Below are positions 52,843 to 61,420 of a stretch of DNA of 64,000 nucleotides, piece after piece. The position numbers and the translations under genes were made by a program. This DNA comes from Marinilabiliaceae bacterium (GTDB taxonomy: Bacteria; Bacteroidota; Bacteroidia; Bacteroidales; Marinilabiliaceae), in NCBI GenBank assembly GCA_021443545.1, contig JABUTU010000010.1, positions 1 through 64,000 on the forward strand, read 5' to 3'. The first letter of the stretch is position 1. Each line of letters starts with the position of its first letter. The notes beneath the pieces are model-generated. The model saw only the letters and a program-made list of their open reading frames with translations, made no database searches and was not told where the DNA came from.

Positions 52843-53838
52843 TCAGTTTTTCTCCTCCTCCTTCCAAACGAGTGCTGAGGCTCCGACGATTGCTGCATCA
52901 CCTGCCTTCAGCTGAGAGATAAGAATCTTAGCCTTTGGCTCACCATTGGAATTCTTGAATGTAGGAAGTAGATACTTACTTAGGGCCTCCTTGAGAGGGT
53001 TCATAAGCAAGTCACCAGCTGCTGTCGGTCCACCGAAAAGAAAGACAGCTTCAGGCGCTGTATGATGAATCGAATCGGCAATACCACGAGCGAGGTAGTC
53101 GCCTGTCACCCGAAATGTCTCAAGAGCTATCTTATCGCCTTTAGCCGCTGCAATAGATACATCCTTAGCCTCAAGATCACGGAACGACTTATCAGCAAGA
53201 AGCGAGTCATTGGCATTGTAATAGGCCATCAATTCAAAAGCGGTTCTTTTGATTCCTCCTGCAGAGCAATACGACTCCAAATGCCCGTTCACCCCGCAAC
53301 CGCATACTCGTCCTCCGGGGACAAGCATCGTATGACCGCACTCTCCAGCGAAGCCATCATGACCATAAACCAAATCACCGTTGACTATAATGCCCGAGCC
53401 TACGCCCGTTCCAAGAGTATACATAATAAAATCCTTCATTCCTCGTCCACCGCCATATATCAACTCTCCGAGAGCAGCCGCATTGGCATCATTGGTCAAC
53501 GATATATACTTCATCTCTGGCATAGCCTCCTTGAGTTTTGCAACAAGAGGAACAACTCCTTTGAATGCCAAGTTTGGAGCATGCTCAATTGTTCCTTTAT
53601 GATAGTTGGCATTAGGAGCTCCTATTCCAATTCCGAGAACCTCCGTATCTGAATCAAGTGACTTCAGAGAGTTTATCAGTTCCTTGACAGCCGTCTTTAT
53701 GGATGTGATATAAGAGTCAACATCACCATCAGTCGGAGTAGGAATACTTGTCTTATTTATCACTGTACCATCCTGTGCGACAGTACCGATTGCGGTATTG
53801 GTACCACCTATGTCGATACCAAGAGCTATTTTTTTCAT
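52843..53838 (-). CDS. ROK-family glucokinase (331 aa)
   Basis: Phosphorylates glucose (or another hexose) with ATP. The ATP-binding start IALGIDIGGTNTAIGTVAQD fixes the ATG at 53838; the frame is open 29 codons upstream but those residues are unlike the family. The catalytic/structural zinc region reads GECGHTMLVPGGRVCGCGVN, then GHLESYCSAGGI. The usual CxCGxxGCxE has His in place of its third Cys. YGHDGFAGE and TNDANAAALGE are also typical. The length is normal. It is followed by the phosphohexomutase gene on the same strand. Confidence 0.92.
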   Translation of the reverse strand: MKKIALGIDIGGTNTAIGTVAQDGTVINKTSIPTPTDGDVDSYITSIKTAVKELINSLKSLDSDTEVLGIGIGAPNANYHKGTIEHAPNLAFKGVVPLVAKLKEAMPEMKYISLTNDANAAALGELIYGGGRGMKDFIMYTLGTGVGSGIIVNGDLVYGHDGFAGECGHTMLVPGGRVCGCGVNGHLESYCSAGGIKRTAFELMAYYNANDSLLADKSFRDLEAKDVSIAAAKGDKIALETFRVTGDYLARGIADSIHHTAPEAVFLFGGPTAAGDLLMNPLKEALSKYLLPTFKNSNGEPKAKILISQLKAGDAAIVGASALVWKEEEKN

Positions 53839-54053
53839 TTTTCTGTATTTGTGTTGTGTGAATACTTTTTTACCTAACATACATGCTGATGTGTCGACAC
53901 TATAATCAGCACTATCCACGCTCAACCACTCAAGATCGTCTATAGATTATGGTTATAGACTCAGACGCTAATGAGAAGATTTGATACGTAGTAGCAAATA
54001 TAGCAAAAAAATATTAAATTATTCGCAGATGCACTAAATAAGAAAAACACCAA
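53839..54053. other. 215-bp gap before the ROK gene with a hairpin and -7 box
   Basis: A TATATTTG -7 box on the minus strand (53995-54002) has no convincing -33 box. If used, the ROK leader would be about 150 bases. Inside it TGCTGAT (53884-53890) pairs with ATCAGCA (53905-53911) around the palindrome GTGTCGACAC. I found no known riboswitch consensus and no short gene. Confidence 0.4.
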
Positions 54054-55586
54054 CTACATCTTCACAACAATGCGTTTACTGAGGGCACTCTCCGACCTCA
54101 TCTTGGAGATAGCAGAGACTCTGAAAACATACTTCCTTCTGTCGCTTCGTCTCGTTGCAACAGACAGTTGAATATGACTATCGGACGTAACGGCATAGAT
54201 ATGTTCAGGTCCGAGCATATCAGGCGTTTCTCCCTTCGGGTAACGATAGACACAATAGAACCTTACATTGGTAGTATCGACAGGAAATTCGAGCGACCAT
54301 GAGAGAACTCCTTTTTGTTCTCGTATTATAGGCGAACCAATGTTCCACTTCTCTGAACCGAAACTTTTGAATGGAGTGCGTGCGAATGATGTGTATATGA
54401 TATTCTGCATATCATCCTGAAGTCCATTCAAATCGCGCAGAAACTGCCGATAGCTAAAGAATACACTCCCATTCAGGTTAGCATCATCCCTCACTTTTGC
54501 AATCTGCATTTGCATCTCTTTGTCGTTCTTCCAGTGCTTGGGGCCCTGTGTATTAATTTTAAAGACTGCATGACCTACGAACATCAAGGTCTTTGCTGAC
54601 GCTTGCTCAGACCACCATTTGGTCAACACATCGAAATCCGCAAATTCATAGCCAGACTCCCAATAGACCTGAGGCACTAGGTAGTCAACCAGACCCTGTT
54701 CGGCCCACAACTTGACATCCGCGAATAGGACGTCATAATTGGTTATGCCCGCCCTACTTTGGGAACCATTCTCATCATCCCTAATATTTCGCCACACCCC
54801 GAATGGACTGACCCCAAACTGAACCCATGGCTTGAGAGAATGAACCACCTTCGAGACGTCAGAGATGAAAGCCGTCACATTCGAGCGTCGCCAGTCAGAA
54901 AGAGACAGATTGTCAGGATTATACTTAGAGAACGATGCTGCATCATCGAAGCTCTCACCAGCCACAGGATAGGGATAGAAATAGTCGTCAAAATGTATTC
55001 CATCCACATCATAACGTCTCAACACATCCGACACAACGGATAGCACATACTTCCGGGCTTCTGGCAGACCGGGGTCAAGAATCTTCTTACCACCATATGA
55101 GATGAGCAGTTCTGGATGCTGGTTTATAACATGGCGCTTTGCATAGCGAAACTCCTCTGAAGGCATAGCCCTGAATGGGTTCATCCATGCATGAAGTTCC
55201 AAACCATTTCGATGTGCCGTCTCTATCCAATACTGCAATGCGTCGAACGATTCAAACCTGATAGTATCAGACTCGTGCTCCCACATATAGGAAGTCAAAG
55301 GCTCTATACTACTACGATAGATAGCATCAGAGGCTGGTCGAACCTGCAGAAAGATAGTGTTTAGTTTTAAACTCTTGATATGTCGTACAATTTCATCAAT
55401 ATCTTGTTTCAGACTCTCGACATCATATCTTGTCTCTCGAGGCCAATCAATATTTGCAATTGAGGCGACCCATATCCCACGCATTTCAGCATTTCCTGAA
55501 GATGGGGTTGTATAGGAAGATATCGCTTGCTGAGCTATTGCGTAGATGCATAGAAGAGAAAGCAAAAGTGTAAAAAGAAATCTCAT
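54054..55586 (-). CDS. GHL10/DUF187 glycoside-hydrolase-like exported protein (510 aa)
   Basis: Family-10-like glycosyl hydrolase (GHL10) with a TIM barrel; some relatives act on glycosaminoglycan-like or cell-wall sugars, but the substrate here is unknown. A signal peptide (MRFLFTLLLSLLCIYAIAQ) fixes the ATG at 55586; the frame is open 13 codons upstream. Family blocks: MRGIWVASIANIDWPRETRY, LKLNTIFLQVRPASDAIYRS, LELHAWMNPFRA, YDVDGIHFDDYFYPYP and GLVDYLVPQVYW. A C-terminal fibronectin-like domain (about 85 residues, VRFYCVYRYPKGETPD) ends the protein. It follows engB by about 60 bases and may be the last gene of that operon. Confidence 0.9.
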   Translation of the reverse strand: MRFLFTLLLSLLCIYAIAQQAISSYTTPSSGNAEMRGIWVASIANIDWPRETRYDVESLKQDIDEIVRHIKSLKLNTIFLQVRPASDAIYRSSIEPLTSYMWEHESDTIRFESFDALQYWIETAHRNGLELHAWMNPFRAMPSEEFRYAKRHVINQHPELLISYGGKKILDPGLPEARKYVLSVVSDVLRRYDVDGIHFDDYFYPYPVAGESFDDAASFSKYNPDNLSLSDWRRSNVTAFISDVSKVVHSLKPWVQFGVSPFGVWRNIRDDENGSQSRAGITNYDVLFADVKLWAEQGLVDYLVPQVYWESGYEFADFDVLTKWWSEQASAKTLMFVGHAVFKINTQGPKHWKNDKEMQMQIAKVRDDANLNGSVFFSYRQFLRDLNGLQDDMQNIIYTSFARTPFKSFGSEKWNIGSPIIREQKGVLSWSLEFPVDTTNVRFYCVYRYPKGETPDMLGPEHIYAVTSDSHIQLSVATRRSDRRKYVFRVSAISKMRSESALSKRIVVKM

Positions 55587-55645
55587 TATTCCAATTAATC
55601 TGGACAAACTCATGTCAACCATCACAATTTCTAAGAAGAGCTATA

Positions 55646-56254
55646 TTAATGGCTGTTTAAATCGTTATTAACCTGCTCAATATATGAGAGCACCTCCTCA
55701 CGTCCCGTCCGACGTTCAGACGAAGTGACAAAATAAGGAGGCATCTCCTCCCACTCCTCGAGCATCTTAAATTTATAGTTCTCTATATTCTCTGCAAGTT
55801 TTGCAGGAGAAAGTTTATCCGCCTTAGTAAAGATCATAGCAAATGGAACGCCATTTTCTCCCAGCATACGCATAAACTCAATATCAATGCGTTGGGGTTC
55901 GTGACGTGAGTCAATCAGAACGAAGAGCACTGCGAGTCGTTCTGAACCAAGAACATACTCAGTAATTAATTTCTGGAACTTATTCTTTTGGTCTTTGGAT
56001 ACCTTTGCGTAACCATAACCAGGGAGATCCACTATGAATAGGCAATCGTTTATCAGAAAATGGTTGATTAGCTGTGTTTTACCAGGTGTTGCCGAGACCT
56101 TTGCCACGTCGCTACGGTTGCAAAGCATATTGATGAGTGATGATTTGCCGACATTACTTCGTCCTATGAATGCATAATCCCAACGCGAATCAACAGGGCA
56201 CTGGCTTAAAGAAGCGCTACTCTTAACGAAGGATGCCTTAGTTATATTAATCAT
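55646..56254 (-). CDS. engB: Ribosome-biogenesis GTPase EngB/YsxC (202 aa)
   Basis: Essential GTPase needed for assembly of the large ribosomal subunit. Motifs in order: G1 GRSNVGKSSL (residues about 32-41), G2 KVSATPGKTQ, G3 DLPGYGYAKVS, G4 FTKADKLSP and G5 VTSSERRTG. The last has Ser-Ser as usual for this family. The length is normal. It lies 19 bases after the small 113-aa gene, in an operon with the two SpoIIE phosphatases. Confidence 0.97.
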   Translation of the reverse strand: MINITKASFVKSSASLSQCPVDSRWDYAFIGRSNVGKSSLINMLCNRSDVAKVSATPGKTQLINHFLINDCLFIVDLPGYGYAKVSKDQKNKFQKLITEYVLGSERLAVLFVLIDSRHEPQRIDIEFMRMLGENGVPFAMIFTKADKLSPAKLAENIENYKFKMLEEWEEMPPYFVTSSERRTGREEVLSYIEQVNNDLNSH

Positions 56255-56273
56255 CTCTTGAAGCCTACATAAC

Positions 56274-56615
56274 TTATTTCACTGGCAATGGAATACTCAA
56301 AGCCTCCGAGCCATCAGGTGCGATGACACTTCCAGAACCAGCGGGTGCCTGTGGAAGCAAATCCTCCACATTGACGTTGAAAGATGGCACAATTATAAAC
56401 TCTTGCATCTGGGCGTCAAGGGTGAACGGCACATCATCTATACGTATATACATATGATGAACATTTGACAACGTGATGAACTCAGGCACCAACTTAACGT
56501 AGGCACCCTCTCCTTCAAGATAATAATTCTCGAAGTCGAGCAGGAACTCATGCAACGTTGTTCCAGCCTTGATTTGAGGGACTGTTTTCTCAATAAACTC
56601 GTCTATAGTAATCAT
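56274..56615 (-). CDS. Small unknown protein in the phosphatase operon (113 aa)
   Basis: I do not recognise a family. It is acidic and soluble, without a signal or membrane segment. A short N-terminal helix (MITIDEFIEKTVPQIKAGTT) precedes beta-strands (AYVKLVPEFITLSNVHHMYI; FIIVPSFNVNVEDLLPQAP) and a flexible Gly/Ala/Pro-rich end. It lies 6 bases after the second phosphatase gene and 19 before engB, so it is translated from the same message. It could be a target or partner of the phosphatases (for example an antagonist), but the sequence shows no STAS-domain motif to support that. Confidence 0.75.
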   Translation of the reverse strand: MITIDEFIEKTVPQIKAGTTLHEFLLDFENYYLEGEGAYVKLVPEFITLSNVHHMYIRIDDVPFTLDAQMQEFIIVPSFNVNVEDLLPQAPAGSGSVIAPDGSEALSIPLPVK

Positions 56616-56621
56616 ATTGTA

Positions 56622-58883
56622 TCACAATTCTGATATTCGCATTCCCATCATTAGAACATCGTCAGTCTGTTCTCCACCATTCTGCCAGGCAAGTAGTTCA
56701 TCGTCCAACGACTTCATCTGAAGGTTCAAAGGTAACATATAATATTTTAAGAACAACTCAGTCATGCGATTTCGCTTCATTTTTTTATACAAAGGACCGC
56801 CTAACTGTGATTCATAACCATCTGATGTCATATAGAGACAATCTCCCTTATGCAAGTCGAGGGTCGTCTCAGCATAGGGTCGCTTCACAAATTCTGGGTC
56901 AGTATCACCAATAGAACGTTTCACACCAGGAATTTTCAACATCTCACCTCTTTCGCGCACGACATACGCTGTGTGGCGTGCAAGAGCAATTGTCATTTTC
57001 TGGGTCGACTCATCTATGCATAGCATCGAAATGTCGACGCTGTCATTACCATGTGAAACGTCATTAGTCATCAGTATATTTCTGATACTGACATCAAGTT
57101 CTGTCAGGAGTTTCAAAGGAGTTGGTTCAGGGATAGAAAGCGCCAAATCATTAAGAATTGTTGAGCTAACCATAGCGATAAACGCCCCTGGTATTCCATG
57201 TCCTGTTGCATCACCAAGACAAATAAACTTCTTACTTCCTAACTGAGAAGTCCAGTAGAAATCGCCACTAATAAGAGTACATGGTTTATATAGTACAAAA
57301 TACTCGGAGATATATTTATTTTCCAACGACTCCTTAGCTGGCAGCATACAATGCTGAATGTTACTTGCGTAACGCATCTGCTCGTGTAGTTCATCATTCT
57401 TTTTTTTCAGTTCTTGCTCTCTCTTCTCTAAAACATTTGTCTGACGCACAACTTCACTCTCTAACCTGTGGTTACGTTGCTTTATCTCGTCCGCATGCTT
57501 ACGCATACGACGTGCATTCATGACAAAGGCAACAAAGGCAACAAGAAGCACAACTAAAAGGAGGACTGCAAATACAATCTGACGCCAGAACTTCATATCA
57601 CTGATATGGTTCATCTGATGTTTCAACTGCAAGTCTTGCGAGAGGACTGTTGTATCGCGACTATATTGGTAACTCTTGTATGCAACATTATGGCGGATAC
57701 TCTCTTTTTTCAACGAATCCAGTATTAAATACCGATTCTTCAATACGGAGTAGGCGCACTGATAATCTGCCTTTCTGAAACATAGCCACGATGAATATGC
57801 CATATAACGCATATAATCCGCTATCGACTCCTCCTTGACCCTATCTGGGTCCATTAAAGACAACTCAATACGAGCTGAATCAAGTTGCATTGATGATATG
57901 AAATACCTGACAAAGAGCATTCTCGTTGCTACTGGGAGGTCATTGTTGGGCTCGTTATTTTCCATTTCGCTCAGAATACCAAGGTAGTTTCTTGCCTTCT
58001 CGAAATCCTCTTGCTCAATATAGTAGAGTACCAATACTTCATACAGACCAGTTTCGCGGAGGTATCTTACATCACCATCCTTCGTCATCTCTTCAAGAAT
58101 TCTAACGCAATGTCTTTGCATCGCCACATTCTTGATGGAGTCGGACAGATAGAACAGGGCAACGTTATAGACGCACTCCTCCATCTTATCGCCACGCACC
58201 AATGTCCGTTCCATCTGCGACACATAATTACGACACTCTGTAATATCACCTAATTGCAAGTAGGAACGTTGCAGTTTGTTAAGTATAGAGAATCGATATC
58301 CCTGCATATTCTCATGATCGCAGAACTCCAAGACGCTCTTGTAGCCCTCTATTGCTGTAGCATAGTTACCAACCGACTCCTCATTTGTGTAGATATACGT
58401 CTGAGCGTCCACATAGACCTTATGGTCATCTATCTCCCTTGCTATGTTTGCAGCTCTTGCATACTGACGCAAAGCCTCTTTTACATTTCCTTTCTCCCTT
58501 TCTATATCTGCCAAAAGCATAAGAGCCGACATCTTACGATTAAGAATCCGCTTGTCAAGTGTCTTATGCCTGTCGTAATACTCCATACACTCCCTTAGGA
58601 TTGCACGAGTCTGATCGACATTGCCAATTGAGTAGTATGTCCATGCCATCTCCTGCTTTGCGTATGCCCTGTCGTAATCATTATCAGCCAGGAAATAGGC
58701 ATCGCTAAGCACCTTAAGAGCACTATCTGTCTGCGAACTATAGTAGAACGTATCAGCCTTGTTTATGAGTCCATAGAATCGTTCAGACAATTCACCTCCA
58801 TGCGTACAGGAGTAGAGTAATAACCCTCCCCCCGCACACAATGCAGAGAAGCAAATTAATATGAATTGTCTGTTATACTTCAT
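56622..58883 (-). CDS. TPR-TM-SpoIIE serine phosphatase, second copy (753 aa)
   Basis: Membrane signalling phosphatase. An N-terminal hydrophobic segment (ICFSALCAGGGLLLYSC, residues about 9-25) is followed by a TPR-like helical region to about residue 420. One transmembrane helix (IVFAVLLLVVLLVAFVAFVM, about 432-455), a coiled coil (RNHRLESEVVRQTNVLEKRE and onward) and a C-terminal PP2C/SpoIIE domain (about 515-753) complete it. Metal-site motifs are SGDFYWTSQLG and CLGDATGHGIPGAFIAMVSS. The TPRs should face the periplasm and the phosphatase the cytoplasm. The segment LLLYSC resembles a weak lipobox, which would conflict with this topology. Four bases separate it from the first copy. Confidence 0.92.
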   Translation of the reverse strand: MKYNRQFILICFSALCAGGGLLLYSCTHGGELSERFYGLINKADTFYYSSQTDSALKVLSDAYFLADNDYDRAYAKQEMAWTYYSIGNVDQTRAILRECMEYYDRHKTLDKRILNRKMSALMLLADIEREKGNVKEALRQYARAANIAREIDDHKVYVDAQTYIYTNEESVGNYATAIEGYKSVLEFCDHENMQGYRFSILNKLQRSYLQLGDITECRNYVSQMERTLVRGDKMEECVYNVALFYLSDSIKNVAMQRHCVRILEEMTKDGDVRYLRETGLYEVLVLYYIEQEDFEKARNYLGILSEMENNEPNNDLPVATRMLFVRYFISSMQLDSARIELSLMDPDRVKEESIADYMRYMAYSSWLCFRKADYQCAYSVLKNRYLILDSLKKESIRHNVAYKSYQYSRDTTVLSQDLQLKHQMNHISDMKFWRQIVFAVLLLVVLLVAFVAFVMNARRMRKHADEIKQRNHRLESEVVRQTNVLEKREQELKKKNDELHEQMRYASNIQHCMLPAKESLENKYISEYFVLYKPCTLISGDFYWTSQLGSKKFICLGDATGHGIPGAFIAMVSSTILNDLALSIPEPTPLKLLTELDVSIRNILMTNDVSHGNDSVDISMLCIDESTQKMTIALARHTAYVVRERGEMLKIPGVKRSIGDTDPEFVKRPYAETTLDLHKGDCLYMTSDGYESQLGGPLYKKMKRNRMTELFLKYYMLPLNLQMKSLDDELLAWQNGGEQTDDVLMMGMRISEL

Positions 58884-58887
58884 TTTA

Positions 58888-61191
58888 CTATACCGTTATA
58901 ACCATCAAAAGAATATCGTCGGCCTGAACGCTGCTACCCTTCCACATGTTGAGTTGCTGTCGAATATTATTCTGTCTGTCAACAGGGTTCATGGTCATCG
59001 TCGTTTTGATTATTTCAAGCAGTCCTGATAGTTTCAGTTTCTGCATTGTTTCACCATTAATCAGGGATGTCAAACCATCAGTATAAAGATATAAGACATC
59101 TCCCTTATCCATCTGCACCTCTCTATCGGAGAAAGCTCTCAGAGCGAACTGCTCTACATCCTCTCCAATATGCCTCTTTGTACCATGAATTACGATTGCC
59201 TCACCACCTTTTACGACAACGAGGCTTTGGCTTGCAGATGACACATTCAGCATCATAGTATCTGTATTATACACGCATACTGTCATATCTATACCATCTC
59301 TTGCATGAAGAGTCGGCATCATTCGTTTCAGCTGTTCATGCATCTTTTCGAGCAACTCGCCAGCTGTGAGGCGGTCCCCGAAACGGCGCACCACCTCATT
59401 AACCAATGTAAGCCCCACCATTGACATCATTGCGCCAGGTATACCATGACCAGAGCCATCAGCAGAACATATAATGATTCGATTGCCAAGTTTTGTATAC
59501 CAATAGAAATCTCCTGATGTAATCTCATAAGGGCGGTATATTATGAATGCGTGCGAGAACCAGCCATCGTCTTGCAACTTCTCCCTTGTTGGCAGCAACC
59601 CTTGTTGTATTCTCTTAGCGTAGTTCTGCGACCGAATGATATCAGTATTTTTTTGGCTTATCTGCTCATTCTGCTTTCGCAATGTTTCAGTATGCCGGCT
59701 CACCTCCTCTTGTAGCTGCTTTTGGATACTTATGTTGAGTTGCTCGTCAGCCTTATGTCTTCGCCTTGCCACCATAAAGGATATAATGACAATGACTACA
59801 ATCAGGAATACTGCTACTATGGTCAACAGTACTAATCGATTACTCACCACCATGACATTTGCACCAGACTCGTACAACAATGATTTCTGACGCAAGATTG
59901 TGGTGTCGGTCTGAAATATCGAAGAGAGGTCGTCCTGACGTATCTTAGTATGCGTCGTAGCTATAGTATCTGCCGTCAAGACACGTTTATTGATTACCTC
60001 GCAGGCCTTGTTATATTGTTTTAATCCAACGTAGACGCCTTCATAGCAATCGTAATATAGCTCAACAAAGTCAAAACGCCTCATCATACCCTGAGGTACC
60101 GACATACTCTCAAGTATGCTCTTTGCTTGTTCATAATGCTTTAGTGTGACGCAGTTCATTGCCTTTATTAATGGAATGAAATCGTCTGAATATCGATCAC
60201 TCTGCTTAAACTCGTGGGAGGCATAGGATATCTCCTTACACTTGTTGAGGTACAACTCACTCTCTTGCACATTTCCAACCAACGCCATCAGTTTAGCTCG
60301 TTGTATATAACACTTCCACAACTTTGCAGGAGCTGAGATGAGTTCACTGAGATTAAGCAGTTGTACCGACAAGCCCATAGCCTCTTCAAACCTCTTCTGT
60401 TGTATGAGGTAGTCCACTTTCGACTGAAGATAAAAGACCTCTAAATGAGGTTTTGTCCTGTAGTATCCAACTCTATCAATATCTCTCATATAACTGTCTG
60501 CCATATCATTAGAGCATAGCAGGGAGTAGATTCTGAATAGTTGGACCATAGAAAAGAAGTAAATATCCTTAACATTCATCTGGTCGCTACGAATAGCGAC
60601 TTCCCTTGCCTTCTGAGCAGCATTTGAGTACATGTCAGAACGAATAAAACTCTCTGCTTGCATATAGGAACAATAAAGAGTTATAATTTCGTCTCCCGCA
60701 TTCTGAGCCATCTCGCCCGCCTTTCGGAATAGTTGAACCGCCCGTTGCCGACACTCAAGCATATCGAGATATGCCAGAACAGTCTGCGCTATATATGCTC
60801 CTCTCTTCTTTTGCAACTCTTCAGCATGGTCAAAGTAAGTCAGGGCAGACTCAAGTAATTCCCTTCCTTCAAACGATATCCCCATCTGAGCCTTCAGCGC
60901 TATGTTAATGGAATGAGATGTGAAATATGTCGTAGAATCACACACTGCCCTCATTGCCATATTACTCCATCGCTCAGAGCCCCGGAGGTTATTGTTCATA
61001 TAATAGACTATTGCCGAATCAATCGCCGAATAACATAGTTCCGACAACTGCTTTTTATTGGATGACGATGCCTCGTCCTGCTGCGCTGCAACAGGCTCTA
61101 ATGCGCCTACAAACGACAGCACAACGGCAACCAGCATGCATAGAACCCGACGCAAGCTGCAAACTATATTTTCTATATTCCACAAAAGCAT
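58888..61191 (-). CDS. TPR-TM-SpoIIE serine phosphatase, first copy (767 aa)
   Basis: Same architecture as its neighbour: a signal-like N-terminus (VLCMLVAVVLSFVGALEPVA), TPR-like repeats (residues about 40-420; FEGRELLESALTYFDHAEEL), a transmembrane helix (LVLLTIVAVFLIVVIVIISF, about 447-470), a coiled coil and a SpoIIE domain. Metal-site motifs are SGDFYWYTKLG and CSADGSGHGIPGAMMSMVGL. The first Asp of the neighbour's GDATGHG is Ala here, but the following Asp is shared, so activity is probable. It heads the operon of two phosphatases, the small protein, engB and perhaps the GHL10 gene. Sequence differs widely from the second copy outside the motifs, so the duplication is old. Confidence 0.92.
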   Translation of the reverse strand: MLLWNIENIVCSLRRVLCMLVAVVLSFVGALEPVAAQQDEASSSNKKQLSELCYSAIDSAIVYYMNNNLRGSERWSNMAMRAVCDSTTYFTSHSINIALKAQMGISFEGRELLESALTYFDHAEELQKKRGAYIAQTVLAYLDMLECRQRAVQLFRKAGEMAQNAGDEIITLYCSYMQAESFIRSDMYSNAAQKAREVAIRSDQMNVKDIYFFSMVQLFRIYSLLCSNDMADSYMRDIDRVGYYRTKPHLEVFYLQSKVDYLIQQKRFEEAMGLSVQLLNLSELISAPAKLWKCYIQRAKLMALVGNVQESELYLNKCKEISYASHEFKQSDRYSDDFIPLIKAMNCVTLKHYEQAKSILESMSVPQGMMRRFDFVELYYDCYEGVYVGLKQYNKACEVINKRVLTADTIATTHTKIRQDDLSSIFQTDTTILRQKSLLYESGANVMVVSNRLVLLTIVAVFLIVVIVIISFMVARRRHKADEQLNISIQKQLQEEVSRHTETLRKQNEQISQKNTDIIRSQNYAKRIQQGLLPTREKLQDDGWFSHAFIIYRPYEITSGDFYWYTKLGNRIIICSADGSGHGIPGAMMSMVGLTLVNEVVRRFGDRLTAGELLEKMHEQLKRMMPTLHARDGIDMTVCVYNTDTMMLNVSSASQSLVVVKGGEAIVIHGTKRHIGEDVEQFALRAFSDREVQMDKGDVLYLYTDGLTSLINGETMQKLKLSGLLEIIKTTMTMNPVDRQNNIRQQLNMWKGSSVQADDILLMVITV

Positions 61192-61337
61192 AAATTGTTT
61201 TACTCTATCAATAGTTAAATAGTTTCAAAAACATATCGTTTCGATTATCATTTGCTTATGTCACTTTATTTTTCACCTCTTATTAGTCAGACTCTGTAAA
61301 TAGAGCAGTATAGGCCTATAGGTCTATGTCGAAATAA

Positions 61338-61380
61338 AGTTAACGGGGTGTGTCTGGAATCCTGACACACCCCGTTAACT
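61338..61380 (-). terminator. Terminator of aspS
   Basis: Perfect 17-bp inverted repeat AGTTAACGGGGTGTGTC / GACACACCCCGTTAACT (61338-61354 with 61364-61380) with a nine-base loop. On the minus strand it is followed by TTATTTCG. It lies 40 bases after the aspS stop, in the 229-bp gap before the phosphatase genes; no other feature was found in that gap. Confidence 0.85.
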
Positions 61381-61420
61381 GTTAGAGACTTCTAAAAAAT
61401 AGAAGCGCTCATTAACACAT

